Shown here piece after piece: positions 7,770 through 15,122 of a stretch of 64,000 bases of DNA. Within the stretch, counting starts at the first letter, position 1; each line of letters begins with the position of its first letter. The DNA comes from Phocaeicola vulgatus ATCC 8482. Its GTDB lineage: Bacteria > Bacteroidota > Bacteroidia > Bacteroidales > Bacteroidaceae. The stretch is from NCBI RefSeq assembly GCF_000012825.1, contig NC_009614.1:2976001-3040000 (forward strand), in the 5' to 3' direction. The translations under genes and the position numbers were made by a program. Under the pieces are notes generated by a model. That model searched no databases and was not told where the DNA came from. It was given only the letters and a program-made list of their open reading frames with translations.

Positions 7770-9881
7770 TCAATCAAAGAAATTCCATGAAAGGCCGAAC
7801 TTTATCATTCGCGGATTGATTGGGTAGTGAGGCGCCAGGAAGTAATTGGATTTTCCCGAACCGGCATTGACGTGATACATCATAATAAAGAAGCGGGTAC
7901 GTTTTAAATGCAGGTTGGCATAGACGTTGACTATCGGAAAAGCTCCTATCTCGATTTTGTCATCAGGATTCTGGTTATAGAATTGTCCGATGACGGGGGA
8001 GTAGTCTGGCGCGTAATATTTACTGAAATAACGCACATCTGCTCCCATTTCTATCTGGAGTACTTTTTTGGCGAGACCGAATTTCATGTACAAGTTGCCG
8101 TAAGCCGACAATTCCGGTAAGGGCAGAATGTCTTGCTCACTTGATTTTTGATAGGCTACTTCACCGTCGAGATGAAATATTCCTACTTTCAATTTTTGTT
8201 GCAACATTGCTGTGAATATTTGTATATTGCCGGAGTGCTGTCTTACGGCTGCATTGTTCTTGAAACCGGTGACATTTCCTTCACTGTCTTTTACCGGTAT
8301 GCTGGCATTGGCCAGATAAGTGTAGTTCTTTATATTTTCCACTCCGGCACGCAGTTGGGTTCCCCATCTGTTCAGACTTAGTTTTCCTTCCAGGCGGGTT
8401 CTCATTATTTTGGATAAATCGTTGTTGTCCCACCAGTAATGTTTGGATTGGAAATGCCTGAAATAGAATACGGGGTTCTGGTTCTTGATGAATGCATTTA
8501 CATCCAGTCTCACCGTATCTCCGAATAAACGGAGATTCAGATCCCCTCTGCCTTCTACGCTGAATTGTCCTGCATCTTCACCGGCTATGGCCAATTCTCC
8601 TAGAATATTGTAATGTAATAGTTTTCCTTGTTTTTTGGATAGTTCGCCGCCAATGGAGAGTGAACTTTCCTTATAGTTGTTGATAATGCGCTGTCCCGGT
8701 ATGTTTGTCGTGTCGGTCAAGGCGAAGTTTCGGTATTCATAACTTAAAAAGGCGGTAAGTCCGGCTTTCGCCCATTTGTTGAATCCTTCTTGTAAAGCAA
8801 TGCCAATGGTATTTTTGATGGATGTGCGCTTCGTCTTGTCTATTGAGTCGGTCCCCAGATAGTTATGTTCAAAATACTTCTGATTCTGTGCGTCATCGTA
8901 TGAGATGTATTTGCGATTGTTCAAGTCCACTTGTAATGTATGTATGAAGCTTGTGACAGGAACAAATACCTGCGTTATTTTTACGGAGTCCGTATCCACA
9001 CTGTCCTGTTTTTCTTTATAGAACCCTAAGTTGTAACGATGTGTCAGGAAGGCATGGTAGCTGGTGTTGTGATTCCATATCTGACTCAGTCGCGTTGGGA
9101 TTTCGTTGGCGGAATATTCTTTTTTGCCTTCTGCCATATCCAGCGGGTTGGTGATATACCGGTCGTCCGTGATACCTCCGTTTTCTGCCATCTTCAAGTT
9201 ATCGTTGTTGAATATGAAATGCATGTCATATTTGTCTCCCCGGTAGCTGGAGAACAGGCCACCGTTGAAGAAGGCTGTGGACTGATCTTGGTAAAGCCCC
9301 CGGCCATACAGGTAATCTATGTAGAATCCAAACCCCAGTCTTTTGTTTGCATTGATGGCAAAATAGGATTTGAAGCGTTCTTCTCCGTCACGGCTGCCTC
9401 CTCCTTTGTAATAGCTCAGGTTCGTGAATGGAGAAAATGTATTGGTGAATATGACATCTTCCGGACGTTGTACGCAAAAGTCGTATGGGTCGGTGAAAAA
9501 GTATTGGCTGGGATCCCGACGGTCAAAAAAGATGCGTGAGAGGCGGGGGGAACCCAAATTTCCCAAGTAATTGTATTGTCCGGTGTAGCCCCCCATGTCA
9601 TTTGAGTTCTGGAAAGCGTGCTGCAAGGTATCTACGGGGATATAAGTGACATTGCCAAAACGACTGTCCACTTTCCATGAATACAGTCCGATGGGGATAG
9701 TGTTGGCATCTACTACGGCTGTCGTGTCTATGGGGTTTCCGTTACGGTCATATTGGTTTCTGTCCAGTCCGTTTGCCGAGGAACCGAACTGATTGTTCAG
9801 GGTATTCATTGTCCGCTGTGCCATCAAGGAAGTATGGAAGCACAGGAATAATAAAAAAATAATAGAGAATATTCTTTTCAT
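7770..9881 (-). CDS. Putative porin (Porin_10-like beta-barrel)
   Basis: The 703-residue protein has a signal peptide ending at SLMAQ and a long barrel-like body with many YxFxxxY-type strands, ending KFGLSWNFFD with aromatic residues. The N-terminal region around YIPVDTLQHAFQNSNDMGG and RIFFDRRDPSQYFF matches the Bacteroidetes putative porin family (Pfam PF14121, from memory). The substrate is unknown. A minus-strand -7 box TATCTTTG at 9890-9897 is only 8 nt from the start codon, so the mRNA should have almost no leader. The solute-binding gene follows directly and the two likely form one transcript. Confidence 0.8.
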   Translation of the reverse strand: MKRIFSIIFLLFLCFHTSLMAQRTMNTLNNQFGSSANGLDRNQYDRNGNPIDTTAVVDANTIPIGLYSWKVDSRFGNVTYIPVDTLQHAFQNSNDMGGYTGQYNYLGNLGSPRLSRIFFDRRDPSQYFFTDPYDFCVQRPEDVIFTNTFSPFTNLSYYKGGGSRDGEERFKSYFAINANKRLGFGFYIDYLYGRGLYQDQSTAFFNGGLFSSYRGDKYDMHFIFNNDNLKMAENGGITDDRYITNPLDMAEGKKEYSANEIPTRLSQIWNHNTSYHAFLTHRYNLGFYKEKQDSVDTDSVKITQVFVPVTSFIHTLQVDLNNRKYISYDDAQNQKYFEHNYLGTDSIDKTKRTSIKNTIGIALQEGFNKWAKAGLTAFLSYEYRNFALTDTTNIPGQRIINNYKESSLSIGGELSKKQGKLLHYNILGELAIAGEDAGQFSVEGRGDLNLRLFGDTVRLDVNAFIKNQNPVFYFRHFQSKHYWWDNNDLSKIMRTRLEGKLSLNRWGTQLRAGVENIKNYTYLANASIPVKDSEGNVTGFKNNAAVRQHSGNIQIFTAMLQQKLKVGIFHLDGEVAYQKSSEQDILPLPELSAYGNLYMKFGLAKKVLQIEMGADVRYFSKYYAPDYSPVIGQFYNQNPDDKIEIGAFPIVNVYANLHLKRTRFFIMMYHVNAGSGKSNYFLAPHYPINPRMIKFGLSWNFFD

Positions 9882-9908
9882 AACGGCGGCAAAGATACAA
9901 TATAAAAA

Positions 9909-9950
9909 TAAAAGGAAGAGCTTTTCCGCTATGGAAAGTTCTTCCTTTTA
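9909..9950 (-). terminator. Terminator of the kor operon
   Basis: A long imperfect hairpin (TAAAAGGAAGAGCTTTTCC paired with GGAAAGTTCTTCCTTTTA around a 5-nt loop) lies just past the last kor gene. Read on the minus strand it is followed by a T-rich tract, as expected for an intrinsic terminator. It also separates the operon from the porin promoter. Confidence 0.75.
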
Positions 9951-9974
9951 TTATTCGTTTAGAGTTATTTTAAC

Positions 9975-10517
9975 TTACTGAGGTTTAATAATCTCCATTC
10001 CGATTCGGATGGCTTCTTCATTCATCGGTATCAGATGATGGTGACGTTCGGGCAATGTTTTGCGTAAAGCTTTTATTACACTTTCAATGGATACTACGGG
10101 ACGCAGTTTCAGCAAGCCTCCTAAGACAATCATATTGAAGGTCTTTGCCATTCCTTTTTCGTTGGCGGCATCCATTGCGTCAATACGATAGATTTGTATG
10201 TCCTTACGTGTCGGAGGCTCGATGATTCCGTATCCGTCATAAATGAGGATACCACCCGGTTTGATTTTGCCTTCAAACTTTTCCAATGAGGGTTGGTTCA
10301 GTATGATGGCTGTGTCATATTGGCTGAGAATGGGTGAAGAGATGCGTTCATCACTGACAATCACCGTTACGTTAGCGGTTCCTCCCCGTTGTTCGGGACC
10401 GTATGCCGGCATCCAGGTTACTTCCTTGTCTTCCATCAGTCCGGAATAGGCAAGTATCTTACCCATGGATAGCACACCCTGACCGCCGAATCCTGCTATA
10501 ATGATTTCCTGTTTCAT
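9975..10517 (-). CDS. korC: 2-oxoacid:ferredoxin oxidoreductase, gamma subunit
   Basis: The 180-residue subunit begins with the family motif IIIAGFGGQGVLSMGK and contains YGPEQRGGTANVTV, both diagnostic of the gamma domain. With the alpha, beta and ferredoxin-like subunits encoded upstream it forms a four-subunit enzyme that oxidatively decarboxylates a 2-oxoacid to the acyl-CoA and reduces ferredoxin. In anaerobic Bacteroides such enzymes can also run in the reductive direction. Substrate (2-oxoglutarate versus branched-chain 2-oxoacids, the Vor type) cannot be settled from sequence alone. It is the last gene of the operon, 13 bp after korB. Confidence 0.85.
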   Translation of the reverse strand: MKQEIIIAGFGGQGVLSMGKILAYSGLMEDKEVTWMPAYGPEQRGGTANVTVIVSDERISSPILSQYDTAIILNQPSLEKFEGKIKPGGILIYDGYGIIEPPTRKDIQIYRIDAMDAANEKGMAKTFNMIVLGGLLKLRPVVSIESVIKALRKTLPERHHHLIPMNEEAIRIGMEIIKPQ

Positions 10518-10530
10518 GGTTTCTGTCTTT

Positions 10531-11295
10531 TTATTCTTTATCTTTCAAATCACCCAGCGGATAGAAGGGGAACATGTGTTCCACCATCCAGTCATTGGAT
10601 GCTTGCGGAGTCATTTTCCAACCGGAATTACAAGTCGATACAATTTCCACCAAATTGGATCCTTTGCCATTCATTGAGTTTTCGAATGCCTTGCGGATAG
10701 CCTTTTTTGCTTTGCGGATGGCAGGAACCGTATGTACGGCCTGGCGGGTAACGTAGGCGGTGCCTTCCAAAGTGGCGGCAATTTCTGTCATTTTCAGCGG
10801 ATAGCCATGAATGGCTACATCACGACCATAGGGGCAGGTGGCTGTCTTCATGCCAACCAGCGTGGTAGGAGCCATTTGCCCACCGGTCATTCCATAAATG
10901 GCGTTGTTGATAAAGATGATAGTAATGTTTTCGCCACGATTTAAAGCATGGATGGTTTCGGCAGTGCCGATACATGCCAGGTCACCATCTCCCTGGTAGG
11001 TAAATACCAGACGTCCGGGCCATAAACGCTTGATGGCGGTAGCTACGGCTGGTGCGCGTCCGTGGGCGGCTTCTTGCCAATCGATGTCTAGATAGTTGTA
11101 TGCAAAAACGGCACATCCTACCGGTGACACACCGATTGCCTTATCTTCCATGCCCATTTCTTCAATAACTTCGGCTATTAACTTGTGAACCACACCGTGG
11201 CTGCATCCGGGGCAGTAATGCATCGGATTGTCATTCATCAGTGTCGGTTTCTTATAAACCAGGTTTTCGGGTTTTATGATTTCTTCTTTTGTCAT
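10531..11295 (-). CDS. korB: 2-oxoacid:ferredoxin oxidoreductase, beta (TPP-binding) subunit
   Basis: The 254-residue subunit carries the thiamine diphosphate site: YQGDGDLACIGTAE followed by FINNAIYGMTGGQM, the GDG-N pattern of the family. An N-terminal CPGC in HYCPGCSHG and GVSPVGCAVF are also typical of KorB/VorA-like proteins. It works with the alpha, gamma and ferredoxin subunits in cytosolic 2-oxoacid decarboxylation. An unannotated 55-residue membrane-protein gene separates it from the alpha gene. Confidence 0.87.
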   Translation of the reverse strand: MTKEEIIKPENLVYKKPTLMNDNPMHYCPGCSHGVVHKLIAEVIEEMGMEDKAIGVSPVGCAVFAYNYLDIDWQEAAHGRAPAVATAIKRLWPGRLVFTYQGDGDLACIGTAETIHALNRGENITIIFINNAIYGMTGGQMAPTTLVGMKTATCPYGRDVAIHGYPLKMTEIAATLEGTAYVTRQAVHTVPAIRKAKKAIRKAFENSMNGKGSNLVEIVSTCNSGWKMTPQASNDWMVEHMFPFYPLGDLKDKE

Positions 11296-11313
11296 AGTTT
11301 CTCCTCCTATTGC

Positions 11314-11481
11314 TTATAACATGAACCGCATAAAGAATTCCATCAGCTTGAGAAAAATAGCTGCTGCACAGACATAGATGAATACTTTGAAGTCACTTGC
11401 CATGAAGTAAGTGATGACAGCCGCTAGTGCCAGTGCCATGAAAAGTATGTTCAATATGTTTCTGATCAGATCGATATTCAT
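11314..11481 (-). CDS. Small hydrophobic protein (55 aa) inside the kor operon
   Basis: A 55-codon frame starts with ATG at 11481 and ends with TAA at 11314. It fits exactly between the alpha gene (ending 11488) and the beta gene (starting 11295), with short gaps of 6 and 18 bp. The product starts MNIDLIRNILNILFMALALA and has two hydrophobic stretches (about residues 10-27 and 33-46) ending in a short basic tail. It has no recognised family. Position and spacing argue for translation from the operon mRNA; it may tether the cytosolic oxidoreductase to the membrane, which is inference. Confidence 0.65.
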   Translation of the reverse strand: MNIDLIRNILNILFMALALAAVITYFMASDFKVFIYVCAAAIFLKLMEFFMRFML

Positions 11482-11487
11482 ACGGTC

Positions 11488-12570
11488 TTATTTTATTAGT
11501 TTCTCTTTCAGTGCAGTGATTACTTCATCCGGATCGGGAACAATACCACCCAGACGTCCGAAGTGTTCTACAGGCACTTTGCATTCTACGGCCAGACGGA
11601 CATCTTCTACCATTTGTCCGGCGTTCAATTCTACAGTGAGGATACCTTTTACCTGTGCGGCGCGTGCTGCAATAGCTTTCGACGGGAACGGCCATAGGGT
11701 AATAGGACGGAGCAAACCAACTTTGATGCCTTCTTCCCGAGCCATTTCCATTGCTTTTTGGGCAATGCGGGCACAAGAACCGAAAGCTACGATCAAATAT
11801 TCGGCATCTTCGCAGTGAAGTTCTTCGAAACGTACTTCGTTTTCTTCTATTTCTGCATATTTTTTCTGAAGATGGATATTACGTTTTTCCATCTCGGCAG
11901 GATCGAGTTCCAATGAGGTGATGATGTTGGGAGTACGGTGGTGGGTTCTGCCGGTAGTGGCCCACGGACAACGGGCTATGACTTCTTCATCTGTCAGGCG
12001 TGTGCGCTGTTCGGGCAATACTACTTTTTCCATCATCTGTCCGATAACGCCGTCTGCCAGAATAATGGCGGGATTGCGGTATTTGAAAGCCAGATCAAAA
12101 GCTATACCTACGAAATCTGCCATTTCCTGTACTGATGCAGGAGCCAGGGCTATGAGGCGATAGTCTCCGTGACCGCCGCCTTTCACTGTTTGGAAATAGT
12201 CGGCCTGACTAGGTTGGATGGTTCCTAATCCGGGACCTCCGCGCATGACATTGACAATCAGGCAGGGGAGTTCGGCACCGGCAATGTACGAGATGCCTTC
12301 CTGCTTTAAACTGACGCCGGGACTGGAGGATGAGGTCATTACCATTTTACCGCTCGCTGCACCGCCATATACCATGTTGATTGCTGCGACTTCACTTTCT
12401 GCCTGCAACACCACCATACCGGTAGTTTCCCAAGGTTTCTCTTCGGCCAGCGTTTCCAATATTTCCGATTGGGGAGTGATGGGATAGCCAAAGTAACCGT
12501 CTACTCCGATACGGATAGCGGCGTGGGCTATGGCTTCATTTCCCTTCATTAAAACGACTTCTTCTGCCAT
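11488..12570 (-). CDS. korA: 2-oxoacid:ferredoxin oxidoreductase, alpha subunit (VorB/KorA type)
   Basis: The 360-residue subunit begins MAEEVVLMKGNEAIAHAAIR and has the motif GYFGYPITPQSEILE at residues 25-39, which marks the pyrimidine-binding domain of 2-oxoacid oxidoreductase alpha chains. The segment VMTSSSSPGVSLKQEGISY is also typical. The closest recalled family is the 3-methyl-2-oxobutanoate dehydrogenase subunit VorB, so branched-chain 2-oxoacids are possible substrates. It lies 11 bp after the ferredoxin-like gene in one operon. Confidence 0.85.
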   Translation of the reverse strand: MAEEVVLMKGNEAIAHAAIRIGVDGYFGYPITPQSEILETLAEEKPWETTGMVVLQAESEVAAINMVYGGAASGKMVMTSSSSPGVSLKQEGISYIAGAELPCLIVNVMRGGPGLGTIQPSQADYFQTVKGGGHGDYRLIALAPASVQEMADFVGIAFDLAFKYRNPAIILADGVIGQMMEKVVLPEQRTRLTDEEVIARCPWATTGRTHHRTPNIITSLELDPAEMEKRNIHLQKKYAEIEENEVRFEELHCEDAEYLIVAFGSCARIAQKAMEMAREEGIKVGLLRPITLWPFPSKAIAARAAQVKGILTVELNAGQMVEDVRLAVECKVPVEHFGRLGGIVPDPDEVITALKEKLIK

Positions 12571-12581
12571 ATTTGTTACAT

Positions 12582-12812
12582 TTATTGTTGTTTTACTTTA
12601 TACACAGTGATGCATCCGTCCGGACAGACTGTGGCACATGATGCGCAACCATTGCAGGTATCTTCTAATACCTGGTGGGCGAATGTGTATCCTTTTTTAT
12701 TCACTTGTTTGGCATTGAGCGCGATTACATGCAGCGGACATGCCACTACACATAGATTGCAACCTTTGCAACGCTCTGTGTCTACTACAATAGCACCTTT
12801 AATCTTTGCCAT
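12582..12812 (-). CDS. korD: 2-oxoacid:ferredoxin oxidoreductase, 4Fe-4S ferredoxin (delta) subunit
   Basis: The 76-residue protein has two complete 4Fe-4S ligand sets: Cys 15, 18, 21, 25 and Cys 53, 56, 59, 63, each in a CxxCxxCxxxCP pattern. It passes electrons from the TPP site of the alpha-beta core to ferredoxin. The order delta-alpha-(small membrane protein)-beta-gamma on the minus strand matches the usual Kor/Vor layout except for the inserted small gene. Confidence 0.88.
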   Translation of the reverse strand: MAKIKGAIVVDTERCKGCNLCVVACPLHVIALNAKQVNKKGYTFAHQVLEDTCNGCASCATVCPDGCITVYKVKQQ

Positions 12813-12822
12813 GGGTTAGTTA

Positions 12823-13101
12823 TTATTGATTATACATGTCTTTGTTATAGAAATTCAGAATATTCATAATCATGTTACGGGCGGAAACGGCCGGACTTTC
12901 CGGATTACGCTCGATGGCTTCCAGATAATTGTTCAAAGCTTGTTGCCAGTCTCCCATTTTGCGGTAGGCGTTACCCAGTAAGTAATAGGGTTCATCGTTG
13001 ACGTGCGCATCGTTTCGGATGAAATTAGTTAGCGCATGAATGGCTCTTTCCGTATCACCCTGTTCGATAAGTGTCTTTATGTCCTGTAATTGTTCCGTCA
13101 T
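12823..13101 (-). CDS. Small tetratricopeptide-repeat protein at the head of the kor operon
   Basis: The product of 92 residues contains TPR-like helices: PYYLLGNAYRKMGDWQQALNNYLEAIERNP is a clear TPR unit, preceded by a degenerate one (TERAIHALTNFI). It has no signal peptide. An in-frame ATG at 13119 would add six residues, but it lies only 9 nt from a TATCTTTG -7 box (13129-13136), so the ATG at 13101 gives a more normal leader. It is 10 bp from korD, so it is likely the first gene of the operon and may help assemble the complex. Confidence 0.7.
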   Translation of the reverse strand: MTEQLQDIKTLIEQGDTERAIHALTNFIRNDAHVNDEPYYLLGNAYRKMGDWQQALNNYLEAIERNPESPAVSARNMIMNILNFYNKDMYNQ

Positions 13102-13388
13102 AAGGCATGATTGTCTCATTGTTGTTTACAAAGATACTCTTTATTTGTTATGAAAGGGAAGATTGGAGCAGAAAAAACGGCTTTCTTGCTAAAAACATTT
13201 AAAAAAAGGAGAGAAAGATAGGGAAAAAATGGAAGAATGATTTCTTCTAATGGTTTGATTATTATAGAAATGGTTTCAAGTGAAACGGTTGATAGAGGAA
13301 CGGTGTTATTTATTCTTAAAGGGGAGACATGTTTGAATGGTATTTGTCATGGTGCTTTTGGGGAAGTATATGGTAGATCGTTTGTATG

Positions 13389-13428
13389 TTTTTTAGGGGG
13401 AGTTGTCGGGTTATCTCCCCCTAAAAAA
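13389..13428 (-). terminator. Intrinsic terminator after the DUF4468 gene
   Basis: A perfect 14-bp inverted repeat (TTTTTTAGGGGGAG at 13389-13402, CTCCCCCTAAAAAA at 13415-13428) surrounds a 12-nt loop and is symmetric in its A/T flanks, so it works in both directions. The rest of the 13120-13483 spacer shows no gene that I can support. Confidence 0.8.
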
Positions 13429-13483
13429 AGTTTTATGTATTATCAGAATAAACTGTCACGGTATAAATATATGGGAGAAAAGA

Positions 13484-14581
13484 CTATTTTATTACTTCAC
13501 CTACATACATATTATATGCCTTCTGACCGTCATTACTGGGGTTCATCTTTTTTGCTTCCTCACCGGTAACGGTCTGTTTCATCAGTTTCTTGCAGTTTAC
13601 TATCAACCACGGCTCGCTATTACCTTGCTTGTAGAACGAAATTTTATAATTATCGCTCTGATCCATCAGCATATTGCCCATTGATTTGGCTTGGTCGATT
13701 ACGCAGAATGCTACTTCTTTGCCGAATAACTGGCCGAAACCTCCCCAGCATTCTTTACCGATTTCGAATTGTTCATCGTTTCCGGCAGTAATTGTCATAC
13801 GTGAGGATGCCTTGATTTGGTCATCTATGCTTTGTTCTTTGCTGGGAGTTGCATTATTGGCTGCTTTTATTTCGGTATTACCCTCAGAACCACCGATGAC
13901 AGCCGGTTGGGCAGGGGGAGTTACCGGAGTGGCGGTAACGATTGTTGTTGCATTTGATATCGGAGTAGCTGTCACGCCCGGAGCAGGAGCAACTGCAATT
14001 TGTGAGTTGTTCAAGACCTTGTTGCCCAATGTATCTTGGATGGATTTGAACAGTGTGTCTTTCAAGTCAATAGTCTCTCTTCTGAATTTGCCGCAGATGG
14101 GAGCCAGCTTGGTCTTCGATTTGTTTAAAGCCATATCGTCTACAATCCATTCCTCTGCACTGTATTTTTCTCCTCCGTCACGAGCTTCATCATACCAATA
14201 ACGGATACGGGTCATTTCGATATCACATTTTCCGTTTTCGCAGGTGATAAACAACTGATAATAAATTCTGGTTCTGTCCAATGACAATGCGGAGGAGGAG
14301 AATACCAGATATTCTTCGCCACCTGCTGCAATGGTTCCTTCATCTTCATTGGTGTAAAGAACACGTGCATTGAACTTGCCTTCGGGCTTGAAACGTTCTG
14401 TGGCCCATTTCAGCATGGTGCCATATAGTTGGTCTTTCGTTAAAGACGGTGCCTGTATCTCTGTTTTGAAAGAAACTTTACCGTCATCCATAGTTATCGC
14501 TCCCGCCAGATATTTGGGATCTGTCTGTGCCATAGCGATGAATGGCAGACATAGGAGCATTAAAAAAAGAATCTTCTTCAT
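13484..14581 (-). CDS. DUF4468 domain protein, exported
   Basis: The product of 365 residues starts MKKILFLMLLCLPFIAMAQ, a clear signal peptide. Residues about 25-180 fit the DUF4468 domain with a TBP-like fold (KDQLYGTMLKWATERF, then DRTRIYYQLFITCENGKCDI). A Pro/Thr/Ala-rich linker follows, then a C-terminal domain of unknown type containing a Cys-Trp-Gly-Gly motif. The frame extends upstream to 14617 but a TATCTTTG -7 box at 14615-14622 places the transcript start inside that extension, so 14581 is the start. Function is unknown; it acts in the periplasm or on the surface. Confidence 0.75.
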   Translation of the reverse strand: MKKILFLMLLCLPFIAMAQTDPKYLAGAITMDDGKVSFKTEIQAPSLTKDQLYGTMLKWATERFKPEGKFNARVLYTNEDEGTIAAGGEEYLVFSSSALSLDRTRIYYQLFITCENGKCDIEMTRIRYWYDEARDGGEKYSAEEWIVDDMALNKSKTKLAPICGKFRRETIDLKDTLFKSIQDTLGNKVLNNSQIAVAPAPGVTATPISNATTIVTATPVTPPAQPAVIGGSEGNTEIKAANNATPSKEQSIDDQIKASSRMTITAGNDEQFEIGKECWGGFGQLFGKEVAFCVIDQAKSMGNMLMDQSDNYKISFYKQGNSEPWLIVNCKKLMKQTVTGEEAKKMNPSNDGQKAYNMYVGEVIK

Positions 14582-14628
14582 AGTAATATTTTTTATTTTA
14601 TATTTTAATCTAAGCAAAGATAGGAATA

Positions 14629-14663
14629 AAAAAAAAGAGAAGCTATAATGCCTCTCTTTTTTT
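14629..14663 (-). terminator. Terminator after rpiB
   Basis: An inverted repeat (AAAAAAAGAGA near 14630-14640, TCTCTTTTTTT near 14653-14663) lies 25 bp past the rpiB stop codon. On the minus strand it gives a short stem followed by a T run. Confidence 0.6.
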
Positions 14664-14687
14664 ACTTTTATTATTATTGCGTGAATT

Positions 14688-15122
14688 TTACTTTACAGGT
14701 ATCTTTTCAATGCGCTTTTGGTGACGTCCGCCTTCGAAGCCGCTGTTAAAGAATTCATCCAATATTTTTTCGGCCATTTCATGGTCAATGAATCGTCCCG
14801 GCATTACCAGAACATTGGCGTCATTGTGCTGACGTGACAGATGGGCTATCTCGGGCATCCAGCATAGTGCCGCACGGATACCCTGATGTTTGTTCAATGT
14901 CATGCTGATGCCTTCACCGCTTCCGCAAATTGCCACTCCGGGTCCGCATTCTCCGGCTTCTATAGCCAGTGCAAGCGGATGGGCATAATCTGCATAGTCA
15001 CAGCTTTCTGTACTGTATGTACCGAAATCTTTGCATGGATAGCCTTTTTCAGTTAACCATGTCTTTACAAACTCTTTCAGTTCAAATCCTGCATGATCGG
15101 ATGCCAGTCCTACTTTTTTCAT
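14688..15122 (-). CDS. rpiB: Ribose-5-phosphate isomerase B
   Basis: The 144-residue protein matches RpiB: an N-terminal GLASDHAGFELK, the catalytic Cys66 in CGSGEGISM, and RQHNDANVLVMPGRF. It interconverts ribose 5-phosphate and ribulose 5-phosphate in the cytosol. Its start codon overlaps the stop of transketolase by 4 nt, so the two are translationally coupled and together provide the non-oxidative pentose phosphate steps at the end of the arabinose gene run. Confidence 0.92.
   Translation of the reverse strand: MKKVGLASDHAGFELKEFVKTWLTEKGYPCKDFGTYSTESCDYADYAHPLALAIEAGECGPGVAICGSGEGISMTLNKHQGIRAALCWMPEIAHLSRQHNDANVLVMPGRFIDHEMAEKILDEFFNSGFEGGRHQKRIEKIPVK

Noticed and set aside
9039..9539. 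166-codon plus-strand frame
   Set aside because: It lies wholly antisense inside the porin gene and has no protein-like composition; it is a shadow of codon bias.
13237..13569. Open frame of 110 codons on the plus strand
   Set aside because: It runs through the terminator at 13389-13428 and into the end of the DUF4468 gene on the other strand, with no family resemblance or promoter.
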